This document shows positions 49,166 to 60,955 of a stretch of 64,000 nucleotides of DNA, piece after piece. Under the pieces are notes generated by a model that did not search any database, had not been told where the DNA came from, and was given only the letters and a program-made list of their open reading frames with translations. Source of the DNA: Lichenostomus cassidix (taxonomy: Eukaryota > Chordata > Aves > Passeriformes > Meliphagidae). How positions within the stretch are numbered: position 1 is the stretch's first letter; each line of letters opens with the position of its first letter. Made by a program: the position numbers and the translations under genes. The stretch covers positions 11,747,122 through 11,811,121 of the forward strand of contig CM039180.1 in the NCBI GenBank assembly GCA_008360975.2, in the 5' to 3' direction.

Positions 49166-52100
49166 ATTTTAAACAGAACTGAAAATCTCTGCCTTACGTC
49201 GTGTTGGATGATTTGGCAATGTGCTATTTCATTATTTATTTTATCGGAAAAAGTTAAACTTTTTCATGTTTGGTGTCCTGATAACATTTATAACTTCTGC
49301 TTCAGCAAAGCAAAGCAATTGTAGAGGTGTGCGTATTTATAGCCTTACAGCTTAGTAAATGTTCTAAGTGAAGTCTTCTGAAGTATAGTTTTATTGGTGA
49401 AGAACTACACAGCCTGGAGTGATGCAGTTGACCCAATAAAACTTTGTCACACAGGCAGATAATAAAGGTGCATGCCAAGAAGCATAACCCGGCTAAGTCA
49501 CTCCTACCAAATCACCCATTCTCTACTGCTCATTCCCTGCCACGGGAGCGTGTGGCGCTTGCAGTCACACAAACACAACCCTTTGTCGGACAGGACATGG
49601 AGCTGCCTTAAGGGAACTCAGCTGCAATATAAATCCACAGAAAATTGGTATGTTCTCAGATAATTCCCATAATCTGGCTTTGTTACCAAAAGAAACTTAC
49701 AAAAAGCTTGGTCTTCCTGTGTTGGTGTAAGATATTCCTGTCTTAGAAGGCTGCCTAAGAATACCACATCCACACCAGAACTAGTACAGTGGCACATTAC
49801 CACACTCAGCCCAATTCAGTGCCCACCACCTCACCGTCTTCCTAGTGGGGGCAAGTTTTGAAATATGGCGTAGGACCCTGAACTGTAGCTGCTGCTGCAT
49901 GGACACACGTTCCCTTCTTCTGCATCTGCTGCAGACACAGTCATCTCTGGCAGAGGGGTAGGCAGGAAAATTGAGAGGCTTGGCATTTTCACATGGACTT
50001 GCTGCAGACTTCAGCATCTTATAAAAGGGTTGGGGTTTTTAGCTGTTGATGTTCATCAACTAATATACAGCAGACATAAGGACACATGAAGGAGCTGAGA
50101 AAAGGCATCAGTTCTGTGCTGAGGTTTAGTGAAGCCTGAACACTCCACACAAGCACATCAGCCGTCAAAGCTCAGTCTCCTCTCCATGTCCGTTGCGCCA
50201 GCTTCCACAATAAGCTAATCAGTTTGCCCCAAAAAGCCACAAGGATACCTGCTTTTCTTGTTTTAATCCCTCTCTTCCTTCTCCCTTTCCTTCTCCAAGT
50301 CTCCTTTTCTACAATAGGAAAAAGCAGCTTCAAAGGGAAATACAGAAATGAGAGATCATCAGACAGTTTTTCCATGTCACCTTGCTGGATTTCCATCTGC
50401 TTGGGAAGGTTGCTGTTTACTCAGCAGTTGAACTGGCAAACCTGCTCCCAGTGCCAGATGGCAGGTAACTTCAAAAAAGTGATACTTGGGACTAAGCAAC
50501 CAATTAATGAAGTCTTGAATGTTATATGGTTTTCTTCATTTATTCACACAACCGAGTTATAGAGTAGGAAAAGAAAGATCATGATAAATCTGATATCGCT
50601 ATTGCCTGACATGGAAAGAACCCAGTTGTCAGTCTGGCCTCATTCATAATCTGTCACTGAACTGTAATAAACTGTTGTAAACCAGCAAGTGTAACAGTGG
50701 CCTTTCATTTGGGTTAACTGATAAGAAGGTTATTCAGTCTCAGAAGACAAAAAAGCCCATGAACTAGACATGTCTCACTAGTCAAAACAAAGGTGTATCC
50801 ACAAAACAAAGAAATTAGGAATAAGGTGGAGAACCGTACCTGACATTGTGTGCATGTGCAAGTGTACCTGTATCTGTGAGAGCTGCCACAGTCCTGAGGA
50901 GAAAAAAATAGCACCAGTTTTTTCTCCCACAGCCCTGCAAATGCTGCGTGAAGCTGTCTCATCTCTGTGCTATGAACAGACACCTAAAGCCTAAGCAGCA
51001 AAAACGGCATTTTAACTAAGACTTTTGATCTGAGGCTCAAACTGCCTGGGTTAACCCCAAACATCTGACCAATGCAGCGTGTGTGCATGAGTGCTTATTT
51101 GTGTAGCTGTACAAGAGGGGCGGAAAAATAGACACACAGTGTGAATTACTCATCCTATAGATAGAACAGGAAGTTTCAACCCAAACCTGTAGAAGAAAAT
51201 TGTAGTTGTGTCTTAACAATTCACAAATACGGTCCTTGAAGAAAAGCAAGTAGTTCACCTACAGCTTCTCTGCTATAATCTAATTTTGCCTTGCTGTGCA
51301 CTACTCCAGCTGCTGCAGGGAAGGAAGACAGTTTTTTCTGTTCCAGGGTGGCTTCTCATGTTCCCCCAAGGTAAACATGGTGTAAATTAGTAAATGGGCT
51401 TCCTGGCCTGCATACCATGGTGCTGCCCAGTCAATGGGTGGGACTACCACACATCCCACTTTACCAACCTTCAGAGGTTTCCCCCAAGCTGAGATGGAGC
51501 ACAGGCTCACCTCAAAGCTGTTTGGCTTCAATGCCTCTGTGGCTTGGAGCTGTGTTCAAAACCCAGCACATATCTACCCAAAAGTGTGCTGCAGAAAGAA
51601 ATTAAAGAACCAGCGTGGGAGGGAAGGTTGAAAGAACCCTACAGCTCTGAGTATGGGCATCACCTCCTATGGTTTTAATTTCTCCTTTGTGCAGCAAAAC
51701 AAGACCTTGTGTATTCCTTGTGATTTTGCATGACTACATTACAATGATCACTCACTTTGTCACCAGTTGCTTCTCCCCTTTGCAATAATCTGCAGACTCT
51801 TATACTTCCACTATTTGAAGTAATGCAAAAGAACCATAATGCACCATAACACTTTATGGTGTTGTATAATTGATAATGTAATACTGAAATTATACTTAAA
51901 TTATGATCAATATATCTTATACATGAAACCTCAAGTAATTTTATCTGTACTGGGTGTCTGAAAAGTTTTTGTAGTCAAAATTATTTAGGATAAAAAATAG
52001 ATGTTAGCATTCATAGATTTCAAAATAACACTCCTGAAGTATATTTTAAGTGCAGTTAGTTGGAAGTTTTCTAAAAATGTGGTGTTTGAACGGAAAACGC

Positions 52101-55100
52101 TGCTTCTGTAAAAGTTACATTTTCCACAGGAAACAATTTTGCCAATGTTTTTCTGCTTTCCGACAAAAACAATGCACTGTTGTACTTACAGATGCAGAAA
52201 TGTCTTTACCATTGAAGTCAGCACAACTTGGGTTAGGGACTCAGCACATGAAAGTACTGGAGCATGGAGTATAAATGCCAGGAAGCTGTTGAACAGCTCA
52301 AGGGTACACATAAAAACTAAGTCCAAACGAAACATTTGTCTTTGATCTGACAAACTGAAATGCATTGTGTCTTTCCACAAATGTCAAAATGTTTCATGCT
52401 GGTTGAAAATATTTAATTAAACATTCAGGAATATCAGTATCACACACTTTTTGCATACTCTTATCCTCGAAACATTTCAGTATTTAGTCACTTTTGTTTC
52501 CAAAGAGGATAAAAATAATGTATCAAGTTTTCTGGCTGATCTTCAGCTACAATTTAACCACTCAGATTATAAGTAACAAACTAAAAGACAGCAATACCCT
52601 TGGAGTCTCGAACTTCTAATTTTGAAAACAGAAAGCATTGTGGACAATAGATCTGATGAAGATACAGAGTATCCTTTGTATACTACAAATAAATTGAATT
52701 TCTGATTTAAACCTGAAACTAATCTAATTTTAAATGAGTCATAAAGACCTGATCAGTGTCTGTATAATATGTTCCATTCATATTCATTAAGTGCCATGTG
52801 ACTGCTGGATTTCTTGACATTTGGCTCTATTACTCTCAGTTTAGCAATGACAGACTCCTGTAATTACCACTGAAAATACTCCTACTACAATTTAATTTTA
52901 CCTGGTTTGCTTAGTTTTCATTTACTTATTTACCATCTTCTGGGATTCATTGTGTGATATTGCTTTAAAAACCCTTTCAATGTGACATTTCTTATGCAGG
53001 TAATAAATATTTTAGACCAGAATTACTGAGTTTCATGATCAGTGCATATTTTTGGAATCCTGTCTAACTGTAGCAAACACCCTGCCACCTACCCCATACA
53101 CACACTGTTTCAGTACATAGAAGAAACTTTGTCCTTGCTGCAGCACTTACTGAAGCAGCATTGAGGTTTAAAGTGGTTTTTAGGTATTGCTAGTATGCAT
53201 CTGAAACAAAAATAAGTGTGTGCATTATGATCATCAACATAATCTTCTACCACGACCAGCTCTAAAAAGAAAACAGCTGTGAAATACTGTCCAGACTTAA
53301 AACGCTTCTGCTTTTTAAAATATTTCATTCATTCATTTATTTATTTATTTTAAAAATTTCATTTAATTAAAGATTATTCATTGAGGTATTTTGTTTGATT
53401 TCTGTGAGTGAAAAAAACAAAGTGTTTCAGAACACAATCAAGATTTTCTGCAAGTTTTAAACTACATTAAAATAAATAGCATACGAGTTTCAAATTAATT
53501 GCTGTGTCTGCTTTTGATAGTTGCTTTTTTGACAGCCTCACTGTAAATCTGTCCCTGAGAGGCCCAATGACTGTTATTTATACATGTCACTATTAGTGCA
53601 GTAGAAGACCTGCTTCATGGTATTGGATTGGAAAATCAGGAACCATTTCCCAGCTGTATCTTTTGACTTTACTAAAATTGGACATAGAATTTCTGCACTC
53701 TGTCTTGTGCCTAGGCAGAGCATCTGACCCAGGGTGACAGGGTGTGGGCTGCTGCAGGCCAGCTGCAGCACTGTGCTGGGCTGCTCCAGGGAACCTCATT
53801 TGCCTCCTTGTGACAAAGCTTTCCTTGAGGGTATTCCCCAGGCACAGCTGCAGCACATCTGAAATGGAAATGGAAATACCAGAAGCAGAAGGTAAGCCTG
53901 TGCACAGGGCATGCTAGGTATCTGTGCTCGCCAATCTTTGCCTGCAAGTAGCAGAAAAAGCATCATTAAAAAAACTGGCATGTTTAAAAGACACTAGGGA
54001 AGAATCTGGATGTTCTAATGAGAGGCACTCATTTGCAGTATCCCTTGGAAAAAAAAAATCTTAGTATGAAATTTTGCATCAATGAATCCCAAAGCTTAGT
54101 AAAAACGGAACAAGCTTTGCTTCATTTATCTTGTTTAGTTATTGTGAATCAGCCTTGAGAACAAAAGAATTAACCAGTTCTATTTCAGAGTTCTGATCCA
54201 TTAGCACGGCAACATTTGTATCATCCTTAAACAAACCTCAGACTTGTTTGTCTCTAGTTTTACATCCATCAATACACATTAAAGTATTCCCACTTCTCTA
54301 AAATGCATCCTCGCTGAAAATAAAACTGAACATTGCTAGACAGAATCTGAGCAAAATGATTAAATGCTGCTCTTATACCTAGCATGAGCATTCTCTGAAT
54401 GCACATACTATTCCATTTTATTCTGAAAATCTTATTAAAATAACAATGAGGACAGAGACTGCTAATGCATTAGATAGACTGGTGAAACTCCATAAGAGTG
54501 CCTCCTGTAAAATGCCTGCTGTTATGACCATTAGTAGTCATAATGGCCATTTCAAATTCTCAACTATTTTGTAGATTTAAAAAAAAAATTTAATAGTCTC
54601 TTAAGGGAAATAATAAGCTTTATAGTTTGGGAAACAAAACCAGATGGGAAGGGGAAAAAAAAGCAAAACTAAAGGCAGCCCTCCCCCTCAGGCTGACAAA
54701 AATTATACTGTAGGGGGCCACCCTATATATGACCAGATCTGTTCTTATATTAACTTCAAATAAATATGGCTACAGTTCCAAATTTATTCTCTAACGTGAG
54801 TTTTCTCCCCACATTTCTGTGAAAGGTTTGCTGTTATATCTGTGCACTTAAGCAAAGTGACATAAGCCCAGCATATACTGTGTCCAACAATGTTCATATT
54901 TCACTATCAGAGAGCACAACAATAGTTCCATTGTGCAGGGCAGCTCTCCTTGGAGGTGGAAGGAAAGCTGCACACAAGCTTCCAGAGTGGTCCAGAAATA
55001 CGATGGTGACACCAGACTGGCTCATGTAAACAGGAAATCAAACCAGGATGTAAACTGGACTGCTTCCATATTCAGTAATATCCAGCTAAAAATAAACAGT

Positions 55101-55689
55101 TTGAATAGAGGTAGGAAAGCCAATTCTCTCAGTAAACACATTTTTCAACTTCAATTTTTCGAGATCTGATAGAAAAATTCAAATAAAATGAGAGTTAGTG
55201 TTGCTCTATCAATGTGTTGGTAATGAGATTGCAGTCACATCCAGAGGCCCGACTAGTGTGAAAAGGACAATGGAAAGTCTCTCTTTCCAGAGAATAAGGA
55301 GGACTTGGAGATGAAGATTGAAAAGGTATACAACTGACATACAAGTGTATCAAGGGATTAAAAAAATCAAGGAGAAAAGAGTTCTACTTAAGCTAAAACA
55401 CAAGGTAATCATAAGAATAAATAAATACAGACTGTGAAATCTAGAACTGATGATCCATCTCATTCTGAGAAGAAGAAGCAGTTCTCAATTAGCCTGCACA
55501 GAGTGAGGAGGAGAAGCTGGGGGGGTTTTATATAAGAGTATTATTTAATCCTATTGTTATCTTCAAGACCATTATGTGGAGTTCACCTGGGAGTTCCTCT
55601 GCAGTCTGAAGTCCTTATTCTTTGAAGTTCCTGAATTCTCTGACCTGAAATTAGGCCAAACTGCTCTACAACTTTGGGAATAGGTAAAT
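49166..55689. other. upstream intergenic region, proximal
   Basis: AT-rich, without a recognised exon, RNA gene or dated transposon. Contains an ATTC/ATTT microsatellite (53324-53351). In mammals the next gene on this side is far away (GSAP, by recollection of synteny), so the lack of genes is not surprising. Confidence 0.7.
53324..53351 (+). repeat. (ATTC)n(ATTT)n microsatellite
   Basis: Three ATTC units grading into four ATTT units. Confidence 0.85.
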
Positions 55690-55800
55690 ATAGGGTAAGA
55701 ACTGGAAAAGAACGGCAAAAGTCACCAAGTCCAAGCTCCTGCCGTCACATGTAAACCTAAATATAATCCAATTAATAACACTGTCAAGCTTCATCTCCGA
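55690..55800 (-). mobile_element. possible CR1 3' end remnant
   Basis: The plus strand has ACTGGAAAAGAACGGC, GTCACCAAGTCCAAGCTCC and CACATGTAAACCTAAAT, resembling the reverse complement of a CR1 terminus (TTGGAAAAGACC..ATCACCAAGTCCAACC..TAAACC). Strongly diverged. Confidence 0.4.
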
Positions 55801-56321
55801 ATAAATCACATTATTTACCTATGTTGGCCACACAAGAAGATTATTTCAAAATCTCAGCGCTATAACTCTGGGGGGTTTTTCTTATTTTACCCTCAGTTTT
55901 TCAAGGATATTTTTTCCAGTGCAAAATATCTCTTCATTACAATCATCCTTGCTTTACTATATTAGAAAAGTTATGCTTTTGCTCTACTCTTAAGCAATAA
56001 ACTGCTCGTCATTTCTAACAGGGTCTTCTTCATAGCTGGAGAATCAAATTAATTCTTTAAGGTGAATCATTCTTTCTTGGATGGGGAAGATTAGGTATGT
56101 GCCAAACTCCAGATTATTGAAAAACTTCCCTAACCCCTGTGTCTGCTTGCTGGGGATGAAGGCTAAAAGACAAAAGGAATAGATGTAATTCTGAAGGAAA
56201 ATAAGGAAGCACAAGAAGAAGCGTTTTGGTTAGCATTTCACTGCTGGTAAGCAAGAGCAGCATGTCACTTCCCAGAGCTATGCTTGCTGCCTGAGAACAG
56301 CAGCAAGGAATGGCCAAAGGT

Positions 56322-56868
56322 TCACTTAAGGGCGCCTGTCATTATTCCCACTCGGAGTACTGCATCCAGCTCTGAGCTCCTCAGCACAAGAAAGACATGG
56401 ACTGTTGGAGTGAGGCCAGAAGAGAGCCACCAAGATGGTTACAGGGATAGAGCACCTCCCACAGAAGAAAAGGCTGAAAGGACTGGATTCATTCAACCTG
56501 GAAAAGAGAAGACTTTGGGGTGACCTAATTGTTCTTTCAGTACCTGAAGGAAGCAAGTAAGATGGAGAAGGACTTTTTACAAGCGCAGGTAGTGACAGGA
56601 TATGGGAGAATGGATTCAAACTGAAACACAGTAGGTTTAGATTAGATATGAGAAGGAAGCTCTTTGCTGTGAGGATGGTGAGACACTGGAACAGGTTGCC
56701 CAGAGAAGGTGTCAATGCCCCATCCCCGGGGCAGGCCAAGATGGATGAAGCTCTGAGCAACCCGGTCAGCTGAAAAGTGTCGTTGTCCTGTTCCAATCCC
56801 CTGGCAGGGGGGTTGGAACAGGATGATCTTAAAGTTCCCTTCCAACCCAAACCATTCATAGCACATTC
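56322..56868 (+). mobile_element. CR1 LINE 3' end, 5'-truncated, ~550 bp
   Basis: Landmarks in order: GCATCCAGCTCTGAGCTCC, TGGACTGTTGGAGTGAGGCC, GAAAAGGCTGAAAGGACTGG, AACCTGGAAAAGAGAAGAC, TACCTGAAGGAAGC, GAGAAGGACTTTTTACAAG, GGTTGCCCAGAGAAGGTGTC, GGGGGGTTGGAACAGGATGA and CCCTTCCAACCCAAACCATTC. It retains more of the 3' region than the copy at 28740 and is less damaged. The 181-codon minus-strand open frame across it is antisense to the element, not a gene. Confidence 0.95.
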
Positions 56869-58337
56869 CATTAATAGCTAATCAAGGCTTTGGCATTGCC
56901 ACAGATTATGTCACACTGGAACAGGACCTAGAAACCAAGTAAGCCAACCGACCTAGCCTTCAAGGAGGGCTCTTTCTTGAGAAACCTGTCCATATGATCC
57001 ACTCTTGTCACCTCAGGCCCACTGGAAACGTTGGATAAGTAAATAAATAAGGTGCCCAGTTTTTCCTACCCCTGACTGTAGAACTTCCCTAGAAACTTGG
57101 AGGCTGTGGAAGGAGAGAAGCCCAGACAGACTTGGCCATGAGCCAAACATCTTGGTTCAGGAGTCACGGTTCTGACCTGGAGACACACAAAGGATAGCCT
57201 GGATGGCAGAGGTAGAATTTAAGTGACTGCCATTAGAAAGAAGAATCACAATATAGTAGAGGTGGTGCATGTTCTCATTCCTGTGCAAGCTCTGAAGGGA
57301 AAGGACTTTTACACCATCTAGAAACTGTAAATGCAAACTCTGTGACAAGGCCTGTAATGGAACTGCCCTCCAGTGCAATGTGTTTTACTCTAACTTCCAC
57401 CCTGCCCCTAATCCTCACGTCCCCAAGGACTGCCTTTCTTTCTTCTTTAGCCTTATGCCATCAAAAAATTCATGATCATATCCTTATTTTTGATCATTAA
57501 CAAAGGTGATGAACAGTACCATTGAATGATGTTGTGCTTATGACTGAATTCTGGGAAGTTCCACTTGCAAAACAAATAAATCCAGAAAACCAAAAATACT
57601 AGCATGCAAATTCCAGTAGTTAAAAGTGTTCCATTTCCACAGTACAGAATTTGGGCTTCTCAGTTTCATAGCAAACTAAAGAGGATGATAAAATCTGTCA
57701 ATATGAACTAAAATAGAAAGAGGAAGACAAGAATGATTCAGTTGTGATAAAAGGAAATCTGCACAAAGAATGAGGGTAAAATACAATGCAGCTGTTACAT
57801 TTCAGCATCACTTATCGACAAAAATTAATATCAAGCTCTTTTAAAATTATCTTTTTTCCTCCTTTTATTTAGCTCTTATGTGCAAAAATGCAGTAATTGC
57901 TCAAATAAATGAGTCATAAAACTATTTTGCACATGTATTTAACTATAATTTTCAAGCATGCACTCTTGAAAATGCTAAGACCTCGGCATTAACATAACTT
58001 GCTTGCAGTATTGGTTGTACATATGTTTGCTGGTTAATTATTTAACTTTGAAACAGCTCACTGCTTTTTTGTCATTGGTTGTTCTACCAATTTATACCTC
58101 TGGCAAGCCTCAATTTCTACTCATCACAGAAGAAACTATGCTTGATTAGAGTCAGAAACCATTGTATTTGGTTATGTTTTCTAAGTGCAACATGCTCTCT
58201 GTACTTGGAATAAATGATATACCTGCTACATTGCCAGATGTATAGTCAGTAGGCAATCTTCTGCAAACATGGGGGGTTTTTGTTGTTTTCACATCAATAT
58301 TAACCATCTCAATCAAAATGCAAAATTCACACTCACT
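56869..58337. other. upstream intergenic segment
   Basis: AT-rich. A block at about 57880-58110 contains TGAGTCA (57910-57916) and a perfect 9-bp inverted repeat ATTTTCAAG/CTTGAAAAT (57948-57956 with 57965-57973). No exon recognised. Confidence 0.7.
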
Positions 58338-58414
58338 GCCATCTGGATGGCTGTAAACACAAAGTCCCCGGACAGTATTGGCTGGGGACTTGGTGTTTAC
58401 AAATGTAGAATGGC
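58338..58414 (+). ncRNA. candidate pre-miRNA-like hairpin
   Basis: Arms TGTAAACACAAAGTCCCC (58352-58369) and GGGGACTTGGTGTTTACA (58384-58401) pair at 17 of 18 positions with one A/G mismatch, around a 14-base loop. Outer GCCAT/ATGGC (58338-58342 with 58410-58414) and a few A-T and G.T pairs give a lower stem, for a total of 77 bases. Read on the plus strand, the 5' arm begins TGTAAACA, the same first eight bases as the miR-30 family, but the rest differs, so it is not miR-30. A palindromic MITE is the main alternative. No expression evidence is available from sequence. Confidence 0.45.
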
Positions 58415-59804
58415 TTTCCCTCCTTTATTGATGTTATTTCAGAAACAAAATTAGCAAGATAAAAATCACCATGAGGTATTATAGAATATACTAAGATTTT
58501 CAAAGCATTTGTATCAAAGAATTTAACGGGATGTAAATTATTCACATCAAGGAAACAACGGCATAAGCATGTGGGCAGAGCAACAGAGATAAAAGTTGTG
58601 CCTTTCATTACAGACAGCATCAAGCAGATCGAAAGTGTGCATGATAGAGAACACACTTGAGTATTTCTAATTTATGATAGCAATAGTCACAGGCAATTTA
58701 TAAAAATAAAAAGTGGCAAATCTGTTCCACTAATGTTTTTTGAAGTTACAACCCTGTGAAAGACACACTACCTGGACTGCTATTATTTTTTACTAATCAG
58801 TATGGTATTGGTGTGTTGGGAGAATATATCTGCTGACTAAATGGCCTGGAAGTCTCCTGGAACAAGATACATAATTGACAAACATTTAATAGATCAAATC
58901 TGCTATATATAGAGAGAGATTGTCTTATTGGAAATACCTGCATATTCCATTAGCAACTCTTTGGATTCCATTATTTTTCTCACAAACAACCTAGAACACA
59001 AGAGCCTTTAACATAGTAAAGCAAAGCACTTACTATTTTTTCAGTAATGTATCTGGCAGTCAGTGAGTAGGTAATAGCATGTCTCAATGCTTTGAATGCT
59101 AAAGACAAAAATAGGGAAAGCCAAACTACTCTCAGGTCCACACACAACTACTGAAGTGAAATGCTCACAAAGTTAGCTGTACTCATGGTTTAATTCTGCT
59201 TTTAATTTTAGCCTTTACTTGCATTATACAAATCCAGTCAAGTCGACAGTCACATACTGTAAAACTGGTATAACCAAATAAACAGCCTTTTAATATGCTA
59301 AGCAAAATTCACCATTCCTGAAAAGCCTGATCTCTGGTTAAGTGCAAATCTACATGTTGCCTGCATTTTTGATTTTGCTTTGTTTCATTCTAAATTAAAC
59401 ATCAATGTTTGTCTTTTATATTGCTCATAGAAATGGAGATCCACAGGAGAGCAAACAGCAGGATTTTTATTAAGAGGTTTCTCAGATATACTGATCCCAG
59501 CAGCAATGCTCAGCCCATGCCAGAGCATGGGCACAACATCTTGGAGTTGTCTCCTGCATGTAATTCAAAGGCAGGGATCCAGCTGCCTAGTTGTGTACCC
59601 ATTTAATACATCTCCCTTAAAGACAGTTCAGAGAAGCTGTTGTTAAACTTAGTGCTCACTGTCCTGACACCAGTTTTTAAGCAGAACTGCAGGGCAGACC
59701 TTCAGTAGTCTGAACTAATAACCTGTACTGGTTCAAACAGAGGAAACAATAATAAACAACAGAATTCCTGGGCATCAAGATAAATACAGTACAATGAAGA
59801 AGGG
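58415..59804. other. upstream intergenic segment
   Basis: AT-rich, nothing recognised. The open frame at 59409-59606 shows no motif. Confidence 0.7.
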
Positions 59805-60955
59805 TCAATGTGGTTTTTGTAAAGAGAAGTCCTACTTCACTAATTTACCAAAGTCCTCTGACATGTCAATAAAACATGTTGGCAGCACAGATCTGTTTGA
59901 TACCATCTGCCTGGAGCTCCAGAAGGCACTTAGAAAGTTGCCTCCCTTGAGGCTCTTGAGGAGCTAATCAGACATGAAGAAGGGTTCAGAAGATAGGAAG
60001 AAAGGAGGTAAAGTAGTAGTTGCCTCTCACAGTAGGAAGAGATCATACATGGAGTCCCACATGGCTTTGTGCTGAAGTCCCCATTGCTCAACACAGATCA
60101 CAAGTGATCAGAAAACAGTGTCAAAAAGGGATGAAAATATTTGCTGATGGCACTGAATTAGTCAGTGATACAGACTATGCTGATGGCAGACTCACATAAG
60201 AACCTCCCACCATGCAATGATTAGGCAACAAAAATTCACTGTAGAGGAATGTAAAATGAAGACAAACATTGCTAGAAATCACTACAAAAGGAATCAAGAA
60301 TATAAAATATTCTCTTGCTGTTGTATAAATACATGACATATCCACATCTTCAGCAGTGTTTATAGTTATGTGTCCATCTGAAGACAGATATAGATACACA
60401 TAAAGATAAAAGATACACATAAGTGCAAGTATGATTAAAGATATGGAGTGATTACAGGATGAAGAACAATAAAATAGATACAGGTTTTGCTGTGAAAAGA
60501 AAATATATACTAGGGAACAATAAAATCAGAAGTGGCCTGAACAAGGTGAGTAGGAAATAACTGTTTCTTTCAGCCCAAAATCTGGAAGGTATCAAAGGAA
60601 GCTAAAAGATGCTGGCCTCCAGGCAAAAAAAAGACCTATGTCTTCATTCATCACCTTATTAACCAATAGAACTTGTGTCAGGATGTTGTAGATGCTAAAA
60701 ATATACCTGAATTCAAAATAAGAATTTGATAAATTTATGGAAGAAAAAGACACCAAGGGCTATTCAATACAACCCCAAATCACGTCGTTTAGGCAGTTAC
60801 AGAATTACTGATCAGCAGATGCTCAAAATGGATTTTGGGAAGGGCTTCTAGAGGGCCTTTATAACCTCAGGGAGCTTACTTGGTAGTCACTATTGGAAAC
60901 AATGTGCAGAGCTAGATGAAACTCTGCCCTTACCCATATGCAATTATTCAAGTTT
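59805..60955 (+). mobile_element. ancient CR1 LINE copy (part of ORF2 and 3' end)
   Basis: Old amniote CR1 landmarks appear in order on the plus strand: CAATGTGGTTTTTGTAAAGA then TTCACTAATTTACC, CTGGAGCTCCAGAAGGCAC (from the FQKAF region of the reverse transcriptase), AAATATTTGCTGATGGCACTG then AATTAGTCAG (the FADDT catalytic region), CAGGATGTTGTAGATGCTAA, TTTGATAAATTTATGGAAGA, GGGCTATT and finally GCAGAGCTAGATGAAACTCT near the end. No frame survives. Divergence is much higher than for the CR1 at 56322, consistent with an insertion that predates birds. Confidence 0.8.

Noticed and set aside
56326..56871. Minus-strand 181-codon open frame
   Set aside because: It is the reverse complement of a CR1 3' end, so the open frame is a by-product of the repeat.
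58352..58373. Identification of the 58.3-kb hairpin arm as miR-30
   Set aside because: Only the first eight bases agree; the remainder and the passenger arm differ from miR-30, so only a shared seed can be stated.
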